A stretch of 6,599 nt of DNA from Desulforudis sp. (GTDB taxonomy: Bacteria; Bacillota; Desulfotomaculia; Desulfotomaculales; Desulforudaceae): positions 1-6,599 of the forward strand of contig JACUUW010000107.1 in NCBI GenBank assembly GCA_014859075.1. The letters are read 5' to 3'. Positions 5,734 to 6,599 of the stretch are shown one piece after another (within the stretch, counting starts at the first letter, position 1; every line of letters begins with the position of its first letter). The notes below the pieces were generated by a model, which was given only the letters and a program-made list of their open reading frames with translations, searched no databases and was not told the origin of the DNA. Position numbers and translations under genes: made by a program.

Positions 5734-6366
5734 ATGTATGTTTTTGACAGCAGGTACCTTGGCGACGACGAAATATGGTCCAGGCTCGGGATGATCGCCG
5801 AAAGACGGGACCAGGTGCGCCGTCTCCTGGCCCGGCCGGAAGTGAGCACTGATCCGGAGACCACGCCCGGCCTGGCCGGGGAATTGCACAAACTGGACCA
5901 AATCTGTCTCCTCGCCGATGAGCTGAAGCGCCACCTGCAAGACCGGCACGACCTGGAGGAGATGTCCCTGGGACGGGGCGACGCTGATGCGGACGAGTTT
6001 CGGGCGCTTTGTGAAGAATATGCGGTTCTTTGCCGACGGAGCGCCGGCGAACTTTACCGGCTCCTGCTGGAGGAAGGGTACATCGACGAGGAGACCGAAG
6101 ACGAGACCGACCTGGAGATCCTGAAATTCATCGACTACGCCGGGCCCGAGTATGCTTGGCGTCTGGGCATCAACATCGGCCTTGACGTCGCCGAAGCCCG
6201 GGAGCGCCTGGAGAAGCTCTTGGGCAAAGGCCTGCTGGAGAGAGTCGAGGGCACCATGCTGGATAACTACCACCGGCAAAAAGACTGGTCCAAGCACATG
6301 AACCACACCTACTACCGCGTTTCACGCGCGGGCCGGCACTACCTCCGGCGGTTGCGCCGGGCCTGA
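5734..6366 (+). CDS. Release-factor PCRF-like domain joined to a DUF2250-like winged helix; no GGQ domain
   Basis: The function is unknown. The 210-residue soluble protein has two parts. Residues about 13-112 read like domain 1 (PCRF) of class I peptide chain release factors: an opening helix, then LLARPEVSTDPE (31-42). The helical segments ELHKLDQICLLADELKRHLQ (50-69) and DADEFRALCEEYAVLCR (85-101) follow, then a run ending in ELYRLLLEE (106-114). An acidic linker (114-127) leads to a C-terminal winged-helix-like domain (128-208) with AGPEYAWRLGINIGLDVAEA, LLGKGLLERVEG (162-173) and NHTYYRVSRAGRHYL (190-204), as I recall for DUF2250. There is no GGQ loop or codon-reading domain, so it cannot be a working release factor. 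GAGGTG at 5722-5727, 6 bases upstream, selects ATG 5734 over ATG 5731 and GTG 5725. It stands alone, convergent with the next gene. Both domain calls are from memory of the families. Confidence 0.8.
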   Translation: MYVFDSRYLGDDEIWSRLGMIAERRDQVRRLLARPEVSTDPETTPGLAGELHKLDQICLLADELKRHLQDRHDLEEMSLGRGDADADEFRALCEEYAVLCRRSAGELYRLLLEEGYIDEETEDETDLEILKFIDYAGPEYAWRLGINIGLDVAEARERLEKLLGKGLLERVEGTMLDNYHRQKDWSKHMNHTYYRVSRAGRHYLRRLRRA

Positions 6367-6413
6367 CAGTCGGACGGATAGTGCCTCTTGAGCGTCAGGT
6401 GCCGCCAAGCTTT

Positions 6414-6599
6414 TCACTCCGTGATTTCGACCGTGGTGCCGATAGAAACAAGATCATACAGCACTACGATGTCCTCGTTTCTAAGCCGGATGCAGCCCCC
6501 CGAAGCGTGGGTGCCGATGGAGTCCGGTTCATCGGTGCCGTGAATGCCGTACTTGTTGCCGCAAGGGGCCCTGGAATCAGCTTTGCGGCGCGGGTCCTT
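6414..6599 (-). CDS. L,D-transpeptidase, YkuD catalytic domain, C-terminal fragment
   Basis: This is the C-terminal 61 residues of a YkuD-fold L,D-transpeptidase. The family makes 3-3 cross-links in peptidoglycan, or anchors proteins to it, outside the cytoplasmic membrane. The gene enters from the right edge and ends at TGA 6416-6414. The active-site signature is complete: YGIHGTDEPDSIGTHASGGC followed by IRLRNED. The catalytic Cys lies in SGGCIRL, a variant of the usual SHGCIRM, and the conserved His is in IHGT. The end (VVLYDLVSIGTTVEITE) is the usual last strands of the domain, so the protein ends with the catalytic domain. The N-terminus, which would show a signal peptide or LysM domain, is outside the window. 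It is convergent with the gene ending at 6366; the 47 bases between hold no clear terminator. The family is firm and the substrate unknown. Confidence 0.93.
   Translation of the reverse strand, partial: KDPRRKADSRAPCGNKYGIHGTDEPDSIGTHASGGCIRLRNEDIVVLYDLVSIGTTVEITE

Noticed and set aside
5422..6306. A 294-codon minus-strand open frame covering the PCRF-like gene and the non-coding stretch
   Set aside because: It has no clear ribosome binding site or domain, and it ignores the boundary between coding and non-coding DNA. The plus-strand gene has GAGGTG correctly spaced and a coherent two-domain protein.
6362..6399. CCTGAC (6362-6367) and GTCAGG (6394-6399) as a shared terminator between the convergent genes
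   Set aside because: The arms are only 6 bases, the loop is 26 bases, and no T-run follows on either strand.

Overview
The window reads as chromosomal DNA from a GC-rich, endospore-forming Firmicute. The evidence is a complete gerA-gerB pair plus most of gerC (the nutrient germinant receptor, known only from spore formers), strong AAGGAGG-type ribosome binding sites, and a heavy G/C bias at third codon positions. A high-GC clostridial lineage (Peptococcaceae / Desulfotomaculum-Desulforudis type) would fit, but that is an inference from style and not proof. I see no insertion sequence, phage gene, CRISPR array, tRNA or rRNA.

Layout. Positions 1-3627 hold a germination-receptor operon on the minus strand, in the order gerA, gerB, gerC. 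Its genes overlap, and gerC runs off the left edge. After a 163-base gap with repeat motifs and a weak candidate promoter comes a small two-helix membrane protein gene (3791-4030, minus). It is transcribed in the same direction as the ger operon and has a near-perfect ribosome binding site. A 154-base divergent intergenic region (about 4045-4198) with a 20-base imperfect palindrome separates it from a plus-strand Ste24-type M48 membrane metalloprotease (4199-5419). A non-coding stretch of about 314 bases (5420-5733) follows, with several short hairpins. Next is a plus-strand gene for a 210-residue protein (5734-6366). Its N-terminal half resembles domain 1 (PCRF) of class I peptide chain release factors and its C-terminal half resembles the DUF2250 winged helix. 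The window ends with the C-terminal end of a YkuD-family L,D-transpeptidase on the minus strand (6414-6599), convergent with the preceding gene.

How the genes fit together. GerA, GerB and GerC would form one receptor complex in the spore inner membrane that senses nutrients. The L,D-transpeptidase acts on peptidoglycan and the M48 enzyme on membrane proteins, but nothing in the sequence ties them to germination. The most unusual object is the PCRF-like/winged-helix protein: it appears to be a release-factor fragment without the peptide-release (GGQ) domain. The small membrane gene upstream of gerA is the second candidate for something undescribed.
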